Shown here in pieces: positions 1-12,571 of a stretch of DNA of 64,000 bases (its first letter is position 1; every line of letters begins with the position of its first letter). The notes beneath the pieces were generated by a model, which was given only the letters and a program-made list of their open reading frames with translations, was not told the DNA's origin and did not search any database. A program made the translations under genes and the position numbers. The DNA is from Gymnopus androsaceus JB14 (lineage: Eukaryota > Basidiomycota > Agaricomycetes > Agaricales > Omphalotaceae), in assembly GCA_009733575.1 (NCBI GenBank), contig ML769437.1:62001-126000 (forward strand). Direction: 5' to 3'.

Positions 1-953
1 AAGAACTTTGGTAAATCATCTCAACGATTTGCTTGATCATCCTTGCTCACAATCGGTTTGTCTTCGTATAGCTTCCCGCCGACATTGATCGAGAGTCATT
101 CTACAAGAAGTACGTACATCGCTGGATTTGAAAGGGATGTACTGATCGTTGTTTCTTCCAACTATTTTCCAGATACGATTACAGTCATTGAGTCAAACAA
201 CGTCTCTCATTCATCTCACGTTTCTCGGAAGTGACTGTCTGTGACTCTGACTGTATCAAAAAGCATCATCTGTATATCTAGTTCAACACTAAAGCAGAGT
301 CAACTCTGATACGCCCGTCATATCATGTAGTTCTAGTTCAACACTTGTCTTTGGTCTTATACTGTATTCCTTATTAGTATCCTGGAATCCACTTTGATGA
401 ATTCTACATTTTGGGTGATTGATCTCAGGAATCCCTGCTTTCGCTGTAATTTTGCATTTGCCGTCTCGAAGTTCGAAGAAGATTCAAGACATAGTGATTG
501 GATTGTATAAAAAGACGAGTCGCGTTATATACATATAAATAATAAATAAGAGACCAAACCAAAATCCCAAAAGAAAATAAAACGTTAAATAGTAAATACC
601 AGAGATGAAAATTTCAGAGCAATCAAAAAGAAGCAATTTCAAAAGCAATACCCAGTAAGTAGCAAGTAAGCAAGAAGAAACTGACACAATAATTGATTGT
701 CCGGAGGGTATATGAATATTACCGAAAAGGTAAATGAAGTAGATAGCCCGAGCTGCGCCAGCGCGGGATACATAACACGGGGGCAGGAGTAGTGAAAAGC
801 TCGGAGGGCTTGACTAGAGGACGTCGTCGAGGATATATGATCATCCATACAAAGCAAAGGCGTAACACTCAGTCGGTACACGGGGAGTGACTGCAAAGAT
901 AGCAGTGGTTCAGAGAATATGAACACAAGAAGGAGACCGCAGAATCGATTAAA
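1..953. other. no recognisable gene
   Basis: I see no convincing coding region. Short open frames on both strands show no family motif and no splice pattern that joins them. The AT-rich right part (about 480-950) lies directly downstream of the minus-strand bZIP gene and probably contains its 3' untranslated region. Confidence 0.5.
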
Positions 954-1568
954 TCAGTCCTTGAAATCTGGGCAAGGAAGATTGTGGCTCCTCAAGAGCT
1001 GCCTGAGCGTTAACGCTCGAGTACGCCACATCTCCTTCTCCATCGTTAGACGATCGACGGTTCCCTCCAACTGCTGGGTATACACCAGCTTTCGCTTCCT
1101 GCTGCGCCGTGCAGCGAGGGTGTTCTGTCGCCTCTTGTAATCGATCTTTTCCTGATCGGTAGCGTTCTCCGCTGGAGGCTCCTCTGTAAGCTCATCGTCC
1201 TCGTCGTCAGACATATGAGCCTGGACGGTCGGAGAACGACGTTGTTGCTTAAGGTAGTATGATGGAATTTCTTTCCTAGAGGTCATCGACGGCGAAGCGT
1301 AGTTCCTAGGTTGTGTGGGAGCCTCCGCATCGATGAGTGTTTCTGGAGAATACCTCCTCGAAGAAGTCGAACGCAGCGGAGGTGCATGAGCCATGATCGT
1401 AGGAGTGTTTCTCGTAGGTCCTGGACCGTACGTAGATGGTCCTGTATTAGCTTTCGAATATCCCAAAGAGGACATTTGATGGAGATGGGTTGATTGTTGG
1501 TAGATAGCCGCCGAGCTGTTATTATCAGCATTTAATGAATAGGAAGGATAGCTGTTAGGCTGATACAT
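954..1568 (-). CDS. bZIP transcription factor, Gcn4/Cpc1 type (5' end unresolved)
   Basis: Nuclear DNA-binding regulator of the bZIP class. The C-terminal 70 residues hold the basic region NTLAARRSRKRK, which fits the N-x7-R signature and closely resembles the Gcn4/Cpc1 basic region, followed by a leucine-zipper-like stretch with leucines, valines and methionines at heptad spacing. The preceding part is Ser/Pro/Tyr-rich with an acidic patch (SDDEDDELTEE), as expected for an activation region. The in-frame ATG at 1568 gives 204 residues, but the same frame stays open upstream to about 1835 without another ATG and still looks coding (for example LQLWTHTNSFLQNIPETQIP). The true start therefore probably lies in an upstream exon that I could not place. 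Gcn4/Cpc1 proteins control amino-acid starvation genes; that role is inferred from the basic region only. Confidence 0.75.
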   Translation of the reverse strand: MYQPNSYPSYSLNADNNSSAAIYQQSTHLHQMSSLGYSKANTGPSTYGPGPTRNTPTIMAHAPPLRSTSSRRYSPETLIDAEAPTQPRNYASPSMTSRKEIPSYYLKQQRRSPTVQAHMSDDEDDELTEEPPAENATDQEKIDYKRRQNTLAARRSRKRKLVYTQQLEGTVDRLTMEKEMWRTRALTLRQLLRSHNLPCPDFKD

Positions 1569-1835
1569 CCTGTATGGGAATGAGTCGGGCGGCGAAATAG
1601 AGTTAGGAAGCGGGATCTGGGTTTCAGGAATGTTCTGTAAGAACGAGTTGGTATGAGTCCATAGCTGTAAGTTCGTCTTTATAGGAATGTCATTGCATAG
1701 GAAAAAGTCTGAAGAACACTGCCGCCAAATCCTAAATAGGAAATTTTGTATTGAGGCGCTGTGGCAGTAATAGTGTCGGTATTAAAGGTGGCAGTGTTCA
1801 GCACCGCGTCTTCGGAGCGCTCTTTGGACCGTTTT

Positions 1836-3462
1836 CATGAGAGAGTGCAATCCAATGCGTCGTCAAGATCGTCTCTGGATAATCATGAGTAAGTACCTCC
1901 TAGCCTCCTAGATAATGTGTAAACCGGTGACGTTGGGGTAAGTCGGGTGAGTCTGGCCCGGGTGACGATTTAGGTTGCAGCTCACTCGTGGCTTTTGACA
2001 CGTTGAGGTCCATGCTGTCTGGAGATAATAAACAAACAGACCTTTATTGAGATTACTGGTCGTTCCTCGAAAACATGATGCCAGCTTTGGTTCAGTGGTT
2101 TTGCAGATCTCGGCTTGACTCGAATCTCGATTGTCGGTCAACGTTCAACATTAACGTTGAATGCACAACGGAGTACAGTTCTCGGAACGTTTGGAAGCAG
2201 TGCAGAAGAATGTATATACGTCCCTCGGACACAAGTCCCTACGTTGATTCCGTCGTGGGAAATGCCGTGCGGGCAGTGCTGCATGTTGCTTGCATATCGC
2301 ACGCTGCTGAAAACCGACAGACAAAGATAAGGAGGCGATGACCTGCGATGACCTATAGACGTTTAAATGCCGATTCTTGCATTGAATGTCAGTGTCAATC
2401 ATGGAAATTGGAATAGCACAGACTCAAGAAGATTGCGTACTGAGTGGAGGAATCTTACCCCGCTTTTGCCCCGCTTTCTCAATAATGTTCTATAATGTTC
2501 GTTCCTGTACGATCCAGGATAAGGCTATTCAGTTATATAGGACAACTGTGGTTGGGAGAGTGTGCTTTGACCGATGTCAAAGCTCGGGGTCAAATGCGCA
2601 ACTCCCACGAGCCCAAGCGCATCATACTCAACGCATTGACTCCGGTGATTGAGACCAGTCTGTGATCAGTAGAAAGAAGGATGTGCAAAAAGATATTGAG
2701 GTAGGATGTACAAGAGCAAGATGTGGTTAGAGAAGCTCCCGCGCATGTCGGAAAACTAGGAAGGAAGGAAGTACTGTATCTTCCACGGCTCGGTCCAAGA
2801 TCTGACCGGCTGAGCCGAGGTGTAACCCGATGCGGCACTAGCATCTTCTTCCTCGGTACATTGGGGGAAGAACTCACAACTGACCCGCAAAACCGCTGCT
2901 GTAGATCCCCTGCCCCCCATGAGCACCAATCTACATAAGTATAGGCATAAACTTAGAAGTACCAACTCTAATCGACGAAATTGGAGCGGAATAATACCTG
3001 CCTCTGTGCTGATGATTGCGGTTTGGAAAACAGGCGGCCCAAAAGCGAAGCCCGGATCGCTCAGTACTACTATAAGAGTAACTGATGACCAGATAGACCC
3101 GTTAAGCATGTTGAGATGGCGAAAAACATGCGTGCCGAGAATAGGAGGATGAAGTTGAGTGAAAGGAGCAAAGGCAATAGGCGCCCAATGCGCGCTCCGA
3201 GCCGCTTGCGCTAAGCGCTTTCCGCCTCGCTACTACTGCCTGTCCTCCGAATCCGTTAGGCTCACCTATCATGGAAGAACTGGCTCGTCGAATTATTCTT
3301 ACTATTCAAGGCAACTGGACCATTAGAGGTTTCTGGTTCGATCTCTGGGTCAACAATATTCTACAGTTCTACTGCTACTAGTCCACTGGCATGGCAGTAT
3401 CCAAATTCAACAATATCGGTACAGCGCTAGTAGCGGCCACTAGAAATATAATACCTAATTTA
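1836..3462. other. intergenic stretch, no supported gene
   Basis: Several frames of 70-117 codons occur on both strands but none shows a recognisable domain. A minus-strand frame at 2756-3109 begins with a hydrophobic segment (SVTLIVVLSDPGFAFG), has a possible donor after it, and could be a decayed membrane-protein exon. The string GGAAGGAAGGAAGTAC at about 2760 recurs near 15600, which suggests a dispersed repeat. No tRNA or terminator is visible. Confidence 0.4.
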
Positions 3463-3835
3463 TCAATCAATGACATCTTCATTCGAGCGTTCTATGTGTA
3501 CCACTTTTTCGTCCGCTTCATTATCCGAGCCACTCTCCTCACCTGAACTACTACCCACATCCGAATCATGCAAATCACTGTCTGTAATCGGTGTTAACAC
3601 AGATCTCGCAAAGCAGTGCTCTCCAGGGAAGATGCCTTGCATTAAAATTACAATTTTGTCATCATTCTGCATCTGGTTTCTCGTAGTTTCTTGCAGTAAA
3701 GATCTGATTGTCCCCCTTGATGTGGGCGTAATATTCTGCATAGCTGAGGATGGACAGCTGAGGAAGACTGTGATGAAAGTCAAGTACAAGAATCTTTTTG
3801 AAGTAATACAATGGAAGATTTTGTTATTGTAGTTT
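3463..3835 (-). pseudogene. C-terminal fragment of a MYND-family gene
   Basis: On the minus strand this matches the last exon of the neighbouring MYND genes: a KKILVLDF-like segment corresponds to EKVVIFDF, followed by MQGIFPGEHCFARSVLTPIT and an acidic Ser/Asp/Glu tail (SDVGSSSGEESGSDNEADE). The upstream exons carrying the zinc finger are absent and the first part is out of frame with the rest. It lies directly downstream of the intact copy ending at 3982, so it looks like a remnant of tandem duplication. Expression is unlikely. Confidence 0.75.
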
Positions 3836-3981
3836 TGTTACTTCGCGTTTTGTGTTATTCGTATCAATATTGCATTAGAGTACAGTTGTTTCCGATTCTT
3901 TAGTTTGTCGAGTTGCACCGAAGATTCATCTAGGTTTGTGGTCGTTGTAGTATATTCTATGTATACTAGTAGCAATACATC

Positions 3982-6021
3982 TCAATCGAGGTCTTTTCCA
4001 TGTGAACTGTCTACATCCACGGCACTGTTTTCACCAAGTCCTTCACCATCCGAGCCATCACTCGAACTATTATCCGCATCCGAATCAGCCAAGTCATTTT
4101 TGGTAAACGCTGTTACTACACATCTCGGGAAATAATGTTCTCCAAGGAAAATGCCTTGTATTGAAAAGATGATGTCCTCAGTCCGTGACTGTTGAATAAT
4201 CTTTTCATAAATTTTCGGAGAATAAATGTCTCCCTCCTTAATATTGGTGCGATATTGCGAAAGGCTGAGGGAAGACATGACAGGAGGATGGCGTCGAAAG
4301 TCGAATATAACAACCTTTTCCAAGAAAAACCCTGCATTACGTTCTAAAGCTGACTGAGTTGCTGGACTGGTGTAGAATCGGCGTGCGCGGTCGACGTTCA
4401 CATATTCAAGGAAATCCTCGTCGATATGAGAATAAGGAGCAGGACGGCCACCTAACAATGTGAGCGTTAGAAGTTGCAAGTGCATCTCGATATATCGACT
4501 TGCCGCAAATAGCTCTGGAGCGAAGATAATGACAATTCTCCCGGTGTCTGCGCCAGTCGCTTTTCTGGCAATCCTTGGAGCAATACCAAGTAACTCGACA
4601 ATTTGAACATTGTTGTAGCTCCATGTTGTCGTACGGACACTTTTCATAATCATGAATTACACTGCTCGCGTTTAGAGATGAAACTAAACTTACATTGATA
4701 TTAACGCACATAATGCATCCAGCATCAGCACATTCCTCTCTCAAATCCTGTATCTCTTCCACGACATCAACGAATTCCTTCCAAGCCGTCACAATACAAG
4801 TTTTTGGGTTCTGTGAGTTGGTAGGCATGTTGATGAATTCATTATAAAGCTCGGCCTTTCGTTTTGGAACCTGGGCTATGAACCGACGGACTGGTCGGAG
4901 CACAGATCGATAGAAGAGGAATGGTTGAATCGCTTTGAGGATTTCGCTCATAGACGTTTCACACTCTAGGATAGTGTTTGTGATGATTGTGTTTGGTCGG
5001 TTAGCAATGATGAGATAAACAGAACGCATTATAGATTCGAGAAGGCCGCATCCAATAGCTGGCGGTATCCAGCTATAGCTGTCCTTGAAGGTTAATATGA
5101 GGCAGTCGACACAATTCGACAGAGATAGAGAGAATATGTCCTGAGCCACAAGTTCTATCCCGTATCGCCTAGCAGTCATTTTCTTCACGACTGAGCATAA
5201 GCATTGAACCATCCCCGCATTCAACAGCCGACCAAACATTTTTTCGTTCAAACAACATCCAAGAAGGATATCCGTACAGACCCAGACAACTTCCATCGAC
5301 CAAAACAGCCCCTGGACCTCTTGAACAACGGTTCGAAGGATAGCTTGTTCAGAACCTGGTATCTGTCCGAGAACATCACAGAAGTTACCAAGCCGTCTCC
5401 TGCTGCTGGGATTCCACTCCCATAAACTAATTATCGCGGCACAATGAGAGCTCATCATATCGCGAGGACAATTTTCCAGCACATAAATCCAAGTCCGAAA
5501 AGTTAATTCAAGCATTGGCTCGAAAAATTCTGCCGGGGTGAGGAGATCCCTGATTTTATTCGAAACTTCATCCGACGTTTGGATATCAATGTAAGTCGAA
5601 AGCTCTGGGATAATGATGAGGATTTTCCTTTGAAACTCGAAGCCCTCTGGAGTAGTGGGTTGTTTCAACACCACAAAATCGTTCAGAAGCGTGATGATCC
5701 ACCAGCGGATGTCGGTCCAACTAGCGAAGAGACGCTTGTAATGGACACTCGAGAGCTGGGTATCTCGGCCTGCATGCACTACCTGGTCTAGTATACAACC
5801 GAGAGACCATAAGGCAAGCTGCGCGTCCGAGGGACTACGCTTTCGCAAAGCTTGGAGTGCATCCCTGATAGTAGGAACGTGAACCTTGCATTCGCGACAT
5901 AATTGCACTGATTCTGGGTATATTTCAGGAAAACCCTATCACAAAACACGAAACGCAAAACAATCAGCAGCTGAAGTTGTTGAAAGACAGTCGAAGAATT
6001 TACCGACGGTGCGGTGCTCAT
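3982..6021 (-). CDS. MYND zinc-finger protein, copy A (intact, 4 exons)
   Basis: Predicted exons on the minus strand: 6021-6004 (MSTAPS only), 5935-4694, 4639-4504 and 4451-3982, giving 621 residues with no internal stop. The first 410 residues form a helical, repeat-like region with no named domain. The MYND finger occupies about residues 413-456, with Cys 421, 431, 434, 440 and 444, His 452 and Cys 456 (YCSKDCQKSDWRRHRENC). A conserved tail ends in an acidic run (DADNSSSDGSDGE). MYND fingers usually bind short proline-rich peptides; the cellular role here is unknown. Intron 2 (54 nt) is supported by paralogues, where the same boundaries give 54 and 55 nt and keep frame. Intron 3 starts with GC (GCAAGT) where paralogues have GT. 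It lies 170 bp downstream of gene X, same strand. Of the family members in this window only this one reads through. Confidence 0.85.
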
Positions 6022-6191
6022 GGTTGAGAGCAAAGCGGCGTGAGAGAATTTCTTGAACGCGTCGCAGTTGATGAACCGAAAAAAAGCAGGAAAAAAAGGG
6101 ATGTTGTCAAAAGTGTTCTGTCAATTTTGCTACGTTTTACACGCGAATACAGAGCGGTACAATTACACTACAAGATATGATATACTGACGA

Positions 6192-8258
6192 TCAAGGAAC
6201 GACTACTTGCAAACTGCCTGCTTTGGGCGCACTTTTAGGACCAACAATACTAGCAAGATATTCAACCGCCCCGTTACCGTCGAACAAGGACGTTGGAGCC
6301 ACCTCCTCCTGTTTCGAAAGGCCTGAAAGGCCCGAAAGATTCAACCCGCCCATAAGAGCCTGCATGATAAGTCCCATCGTTTGTGGCACTGCTTCCCGAC
6401 CGTCTTCTGCTTTATTCTCCGCGCCTTTGACTATGAGATCTTCGAATTTTTGTACTAGCTCCGAATTTGGTAAAGGTCTCCTCCCTTCTTTCTTCATCTC
6501 CTCCAAAAAGCCCTTGATGTCACACGTCTGAGGTACCTGACCATCATCAGGAGTCGTCAAAAGTTTCATGAAAGCATACTTGTTTCCCGAAGGAGCCCCG
6601 CGCATGCGAGCCATTGACGAAGACTGGCTGAATAGGAACACCCAGCCATCGGGGTGCAGTTTCTCAGGACTTCTGCGCAACCATTGGGATACTGCGGTCC
6701 TTCCACGGGACACTAGCTTCCCTCAGCCCAGTGCTCATCGTAGCTTTGACCATGATACTCTGGAGGGGATCTCCGCTCATGGAATCGTTGGAAAGTGCCA
6801 CAGTCAAGAAGTCCACGAGATTCTGAACGATCTTGGCTGGAGTCCACACGGGAATCGCGGTCAGGTTGCCACCGAGGTCGTTGCCCCCATACTGGATGTA
6901 GGAACCGGCTTGGGAAGCGACGACAGTAAAAGCACCCGGGTTTTTAGCCAACGCGACAGAAACCAAAAGAGGGGTGTACGATGTCGCTGACGCATTTGAA
7001 TATCTCTGGGCGATCGTTGAGCAAGGAAGAGAGTTCGTCGTTCGTGATTCCAGTATCCAGCAGTTCAAGACGGTCAATTTCGGGCTTTGCGATTACCAAC
7101 GCACTGAGGTGGTCGATTTTTACCTCTTGCGAGTGGGAAAGGATAACGATGCGGGTGTCTTCGAACTCGGCGACGACGGATACGAGCTGCTCGGGGGATA
7201 GGGAGAAACCAGCTAGGTCGAGAATATCTCCCTCTTTTCTTGATCTCCTGCTGCAGTACGGATGCAAGCAAAGGGAGACCGCTCTGTGGGTAGGGATTGC
7301 GCGCGCGTAAAACGGTCTTTATCTGATCTACCTTGCTCGGAATCATAAGCTCCACTTCGTCAGTGTTTCCGAGCTCTAGGCTGCGGACGACGGCGGGCTC
7401 GACAACGAGATCGGCGAGAGTTGGAACGTCATCAACGGAAGGTGTACTGGCAGACTCTGGGATAGGTTTAGGTACAGATTTGCGCGTTGGATGACGTCGG
7501 CGTCTGGTACTTTTCTTGGCTCCGAATTCACCAGGCCACGCTTCAGTGAGCATTTCCTCGGTTAGGAAAGGCACGGTGGAGAATCTGGCGACAGATTTCC
7601 TGAACGCCTTCATTGCCTTCGCCATCTTCGCCATCATAATATAGCCCAAGATAATCTTCTGCGGTGCAAGGTTCATCTCCAAGGTCGCCGTCGGTTTCGG
7701 AGCCCGCGACAAATGCGTAAGATGGGTTCAGTGGATCGGTTATATCGAGGATAGTTAGACCATCGTTGTTATCTGTGAGCCCATCAGTATTATCACGAAG
7801 TAGCATGGTACCTTAAGTACAAACCTCCGCCCCAACAACCCATCCCAGCAGGCAAAAGACCATGCTCAAAAGGACCGCCGGAGGTATAATTTTCCTCGAG
7901 ATCAAAGTTGAATGCTAAGGCGAGAAGAAAGACACTGTAGGGGCATGGTACTTTAGGGATACCAGGTTTCTCGCCGTGACGTCCATATTTTCCTTGAACT
8001 GATTTGACCTCTTCACGTATAATCGCAGCATTAACTGGGTTCTTCATGAGAGTCAAGAAACGGTCTGCCGCACGTAGAGGCAGCGATCCGTAGCACCTAT
8101 GGAACCATACTTTATTAGTATAAAAGCCAAAACAAGAATCTGTGGCGTACTGACCATTGGTGATGCCTGGCGCCGAGACATCGATAGTATGCTTTTCCGT
8201 CAGTACTTCCATGAGGGACTACACGAGCGACAATGAACGCTTGGTGACGCTGACCCAT
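6192..8258 (-). pseudogene. uncharacterised family X, copy A (frameshifted)
   Basis: The reading starts at an ATG at 8258 with MGQRHQAFIVARVVPHG and ends with SLQVVVP and a stop at 6192. I recall MGQRHQAFIVAR-type openings from many agaricomycete predicted proteins, but I know no function for them. An intron follows CLGARHHQW. Later conserved blocks include NNDGLTILDITDPLNPSYAF, TVPFLTEEML, EVELMIPSK, DRLELLDTGITNDELSSLL and NKYAFMKLLTTPDDGQ. Aligned with copy B at 19480-21500, this copy has three one-base insertions: AAAA for AAA near 7233, an extra C near 6975, and one near 6680. Each shifts the frame, so the protein is split over several frames. These could be real lesions or base-calling errors. 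It sits just upstream of MYND copy A, the same order as in copy B. Confidence 0.75.
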
Positions 8259-10817
8259 TGGTGGTGGTGGTTGAAAAAAAAGAAGCACTCGCAGAGGACA
8301 AAGGCCTGTATACAAATCAAAAGCGGAGCGAATCACATCAAAGAAGAACTGCTGTGGGTTTAGAACTGCTGGTAGTCGCCTGGTGGGTTTGAAACGTTCA
8401 CAAATACTTCTATTCGCTCTAGCAGGTCAGCGCAGAATTAGACCGTTAGCAAATTGTGGATGAGAGAAGAAAACAAAAAGAATATGCAAGTGGGCGCTAA
8501 TTTTCCCATCCGCCTCAAAGTCCTCGACTTTGTGTCGCTGGGAAAGCTTGTCATATTGGATACCCTCAACTTATTCAATTAGCGAATCATATTATCGTTC
8601 GCGTCCTTCGACTCCGTCTTCCTGTAGTCCCGAAACTAGGTCCAACGACCGTCAAATTGGAACGATAGAAGGAGGCGAAGCACGTCACTGGTAGACCTTT
8701 TCTTTTGCCATCCTCTCAATGCTAATCCTCTTCAATAGATAACATTCTATCTCCTTCTGCAAGCGCCACAATATCCATTTCTATCTCTAACTTGTTTGAG
8801 ACGGTGAGGGCCCCCGCTCTTCGAATCTTATTGGCCCACAAGATCGTAACAGAATACTTCAACTATTTTCGGATGTCCCGGCTTTGATACATAAATGTCG
8901 GATACGGGATGGATATCCCGTTTCTCGAAAGAAACGATATGAAGCGGTATCTATATGGATCTGAGTATGTTTTACCTTGGTTCTTATGCATCTTGAGCAC
9001 TAATGATCTGGTGTAACATTGCGAGTTTAATGGGATTGCTCTTGGATTTTGGCCGCGCTCGAGTGATTTGGGTAAGGGTATTCATCGCAGTTGAGTTCAT
9101 CTCGAAGACGTTCTTGTTTATAGGGCTGGGCTTTCATGCTCGTTATTGTCAGCGCCATCCTGATCACTGTCGTGTTTCCACCGTTAGCGCTATGGACCAG
9201 ATGCTAGCGGATACGTCGCGCTTTACTTCTTTTATGGCTTCCTGGATTGCAGTGCTTGGTCAACTCTTAAGTTGATATTTACTGAACGAACGACAGGCAG
9301 CGCTACGCTTATTGCAACATGGGCTGTCTCTCGAGTGACCCCTTGATCTTGTCGATGTATGCCACCTTCTATGAAGTGTTGGGAGTTGTGGCAGCGAATA
9401 TTTCGTTAACTTTCTCGCGTGGAGCCCCGCCAAAACTATGACGAAATTTTCGCCGTGCCACAACTCCCTACTGGGTGAATTTTTGTGTTTCTTTTGACTT
9501 GTTGACTTTGAATGTACAACTGACCTCGCTCCGCAGGGTCTCACCTCTGGGTCCTTATTGCTTTGTTTTCCATTGGCCATACGGAAGAACACAAGGGTGT
9601 AGAAACTCCTTCGAATTCGAGCGTTTCCGACGGTAAAGCGGTGGAGATCAGCATGGTAGAGGTGTAAAAGAGTTTTCGAAACAGGTTCGTTTCGATGACA
9701 GATATTCAGTTCCACTGTACGTGCATACTCTGTATCGAGAATGAGTAGATCGATATGATTCATGTTTGGAAAGTCGCTCTGATTCCTCCACAACCTCCCG
9801 AAGGTGTTGGTCCGCGTATAAAAATCGAACAGTGCCAAAGAGCAAGAAGGGAACGTGTATAGTACTCACTAGAAATACCAGGCAACATCGGAACTGCGAA
9901 AACTTCTTTTACAATCTATCTTTCTCGACTTCAACCCAAACGACTCCAAATTTCAAATCATGGCGCCTGGTCAAATGATTATAGGGGTCGATCCGAGTCG
10001 CGAAAGGCGAGATTCGCCCGTAGACTGTCTACAATTAAAACTCTGAACTCCATACAAAATTGATACCTATAATTATTACACGGCGGACACGCCAGACGCC
10101 TGCCCATTACGGGCACGGGCGGGGTCCATGCACTTATCCTGCGTGCGAGTAGCCGTGGGGTGATAGGCTCGTCATTGTGCTTTGGAACGATTGGGGGTCT
10201 AAATTCCAACGAAGCGCACTAAAACTAGCGACCTATCACCCTGACCCCTCCAAGTCGTTGAACACACCTGTCAGTTCCGGGTGCCGACTGGGAAACAACC
10301 TAGCATTATCACAAAAAAAGTAAGTCTTCTCATAAGTGATATGATGACTAGTTTGAATAGATACTGACAATTTTTCTCACTTTAAATTTCTTTTGTGCCT
10401 TGGCTCCTCGTGGAATTTTGTCTCTCTCTCAAGATTCAAGAAGATTGCGCCGACCGAGATTGTGACACGTGGGTTAAAGTCAGGCGTTTACCAAATTTGG
10501 TTAGGTCAAAGCTAGTTTTACAAGATGATCTGAGCGCTTATTTTCCTTTTGTTCTCCCATCGGAGGCAATGTCAATCTTTTTTCCCCAAACCGACCTGTG
10601 GGAGAAGCGCCTGCGGCCACTGTACCTTTTGCGGCCAACAGGCCGATTTGAACATGCATTGATATTCATTCTTTGACCAAGAATGCCTATTAGGCCTCGC
10701 TCGGTAACAGAAAAGAGATGGAAGAATATCATTCGTGATACACTAATACATTCATCGTGAGTATCTACTAGCAAACACCTAGTCGCAGAATAGCACGCAT
10801 GTTGCATCTTCAGCAAC
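8259..10817. other. intergenic; one weak hypothetical frame at 9260-9838
   Basis: The first 300 bases resemble, in inverted orientation, the 5' flank of copy B of gene X near 19260-19480, so the duplicated segment extends beyond the coding part. From 9260 to 9838 the minus strand is open for 192 codons (starting MALFDFYTRTNTFGRLWRNQ). It could hold an exon of an unknown gene, but another frame in the same place looks equally coding and I cannot choose. Nothing else is recognisable up to the MFS gene. Confidence 0.4.
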
Positions 10818-12571
10818 CTACATGAAACGATGAAATGACGGTGTGCCTAGCTTATTTCTCCATCTTTCACCATAAAAGATCAAAGCTCCCACAGGGATGA
10901 AGAACATGAATAATACAGCAGCAAAAGTGAACCATGCCCAGAAATAACCAACTTTAGCCGCAAATGGCAAGGCGAAGAATCCTACAACGAAGGAGAGACC
11001 ACGGGAAAGGTTAAATAACACCCCCGTTTCTGGTGTTTGAGGCTTATAGCAATCGGATACATAAGCATAAAGACAGGTGGATGCAATTTGAAGTCCGAAT
11101 ACGCCTGTGAATACTGTGTGAGGAGGTCATGAGGGCGGAGAGTAGAGGAGAACTAACCAACACCAAGTCCAACAAGCGGCGGCACGAAGCCGGTCTCGCC
11201 CACACAAGCACCGAAAATGATGATGCCGACAGGCATAAAGAATGCTGATAGAGGCGAAAGATAGAGCCTGAATTCTGGTTTGCGGACATTATTATTCCTT
11301 TTCGCCATACGGAACACGATGTAATCCGACAATCTGCCCGCGCACATCTCGCCCAGCACAGAGCCAATGATCAGAGAAATACCAAGACAAGCGCCGATAG
11401 GACCGCTCTCCAGGTGGTACTCCTTTGTATAAATAGTAGCGAGTGAGATGGCTGGCAGTATATTTACGAACGTCCAAGCCCAGGTGTAGTACCAAAACGT
11501 TAATGAGACTGATGGATATTTCAGCATGTAGAAGGAGTCCAGGAAATCGCCAATACGGAGTTGCCGGTCTGGTATAAGGTTACCCCGGAAGTTGAAGAGC
11601 ATCTCCCAGTAACTGCGCTCGTGGGTCCGTGTAGCAAGGAATTCGGGGTCCCGTGAGAAGAGCGTTTCAGGGAAGAAGAACAGTGCAACAACGAAGGAGC
11701 CGCCGGTTATGATGGCACCTATCCAGTAGTCCCATTGCCATCCAGCAGCCTCACCTAAGAATCCATCCATCAGTGCCGCTACATGGGCGCCCTATGTATG
11801 AGCAGTGTCAGAGCATCACGCATTACAAGTAAAAAGTTGATACATTTGTGACGAAAATGGAGTAGACCCCTGTCTTCTCGCCTCTCTCATGGAGAAAGAA
11901 CATGTCATTGACGACAGCAGTGCCAACGGACATCATTCCACCAAAGCCAAAACCACATATGGCGCGTGTCCCAACTAAGGGTCCGAAGCTCGGGGAGACA
12001 GCGGATCCAATACCACCAATGATTGTCAATAGGATGGCTATCAGAGTAATGGGGCGACGGCCATAGACATTCGTAAGAGGGGTCCAAATGAATGGCTGTG
12101 TGCCGCTCTCATGTTATTGGCGAAGGAAACAGAAAGTGGAAGGGCTTACAGATACACCACCCAAAATAATCGCTGTACTTGTGCTGTATGCAGTCACCGT
12201 TGAATTTCTGTGCATCGCCTTGCTGAGCAGAACAAGACTAGGATTGATGACAGCGGAGTTGTAAGGTCCTAAAAAGGCCATAAATCCCACTTGAACCAGG
12301 ACTGCCCACTTCAGCCATGCAGGCCAGTTCTGTCCGAGGTTAGGATCATGGCGAACTGGGTGGGCATTTGATATCTTACCAGAGGATCATCTCGAAACCT
12401 GCTGGGTTGGGGAATCAAAGGCAATCCGTGTTGATCATATTTAAGCGCAGTGTGGATGCTCTCCTTTTCAGAGCTTGTTGACCGCTCTAGGTTGTCAGTA
12501 AGAGAGGACACTGAAGTCTTACGATGACTCTCGTCATGCTTCTCATCATGCGCTACCTCAACGTCTCCCAT
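10818..12571 (-). CDS. major facilitator superfamily transporter
   Basis: Plasma-membrane or vacuolar secondary transporter. Predicted exons: 12571-12380, 12329-12150, 12095-11844, 11791-11158 and 11104-10818. All junctions keep frame and give 514 residues, a normal MFS length. The hydrophilic N-terminus (about 65 residues, rich in His, Glu and Ser) is followed by hydrophobic segments typical of 12 membrane spans. MFS motif A is visible as TNVYGRRPITL after the second span. A second signature-like loop, GRLSDYIVFRMAKR, lies in the second half. The overall look (TPLTNVYGRRP, NLSRGLSFVVGFFALPFA) fits the DHA1-type drug/polyamine proton antiporters better than sugar porters, but the substrate cannot be read from sequence. 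The monooxygenase gene lies 742 bp upstream on the same strand, and the two might work together. Confidence 0.85.

Noticed and set aside
2756..3109. 117-codon minus-strand hydrophobic frame as a membrane-protein gene
   Set aside because: No recognisable family, no continuation exons that join in frame, and overlapping frames of equal quality.
3180..3420. tRNA-like string with GGTTCGATCTC near 3330
   Set aside because: A B-box-like string is present, but no A box at proper spacing and no paired acceptor stem could be found around it.
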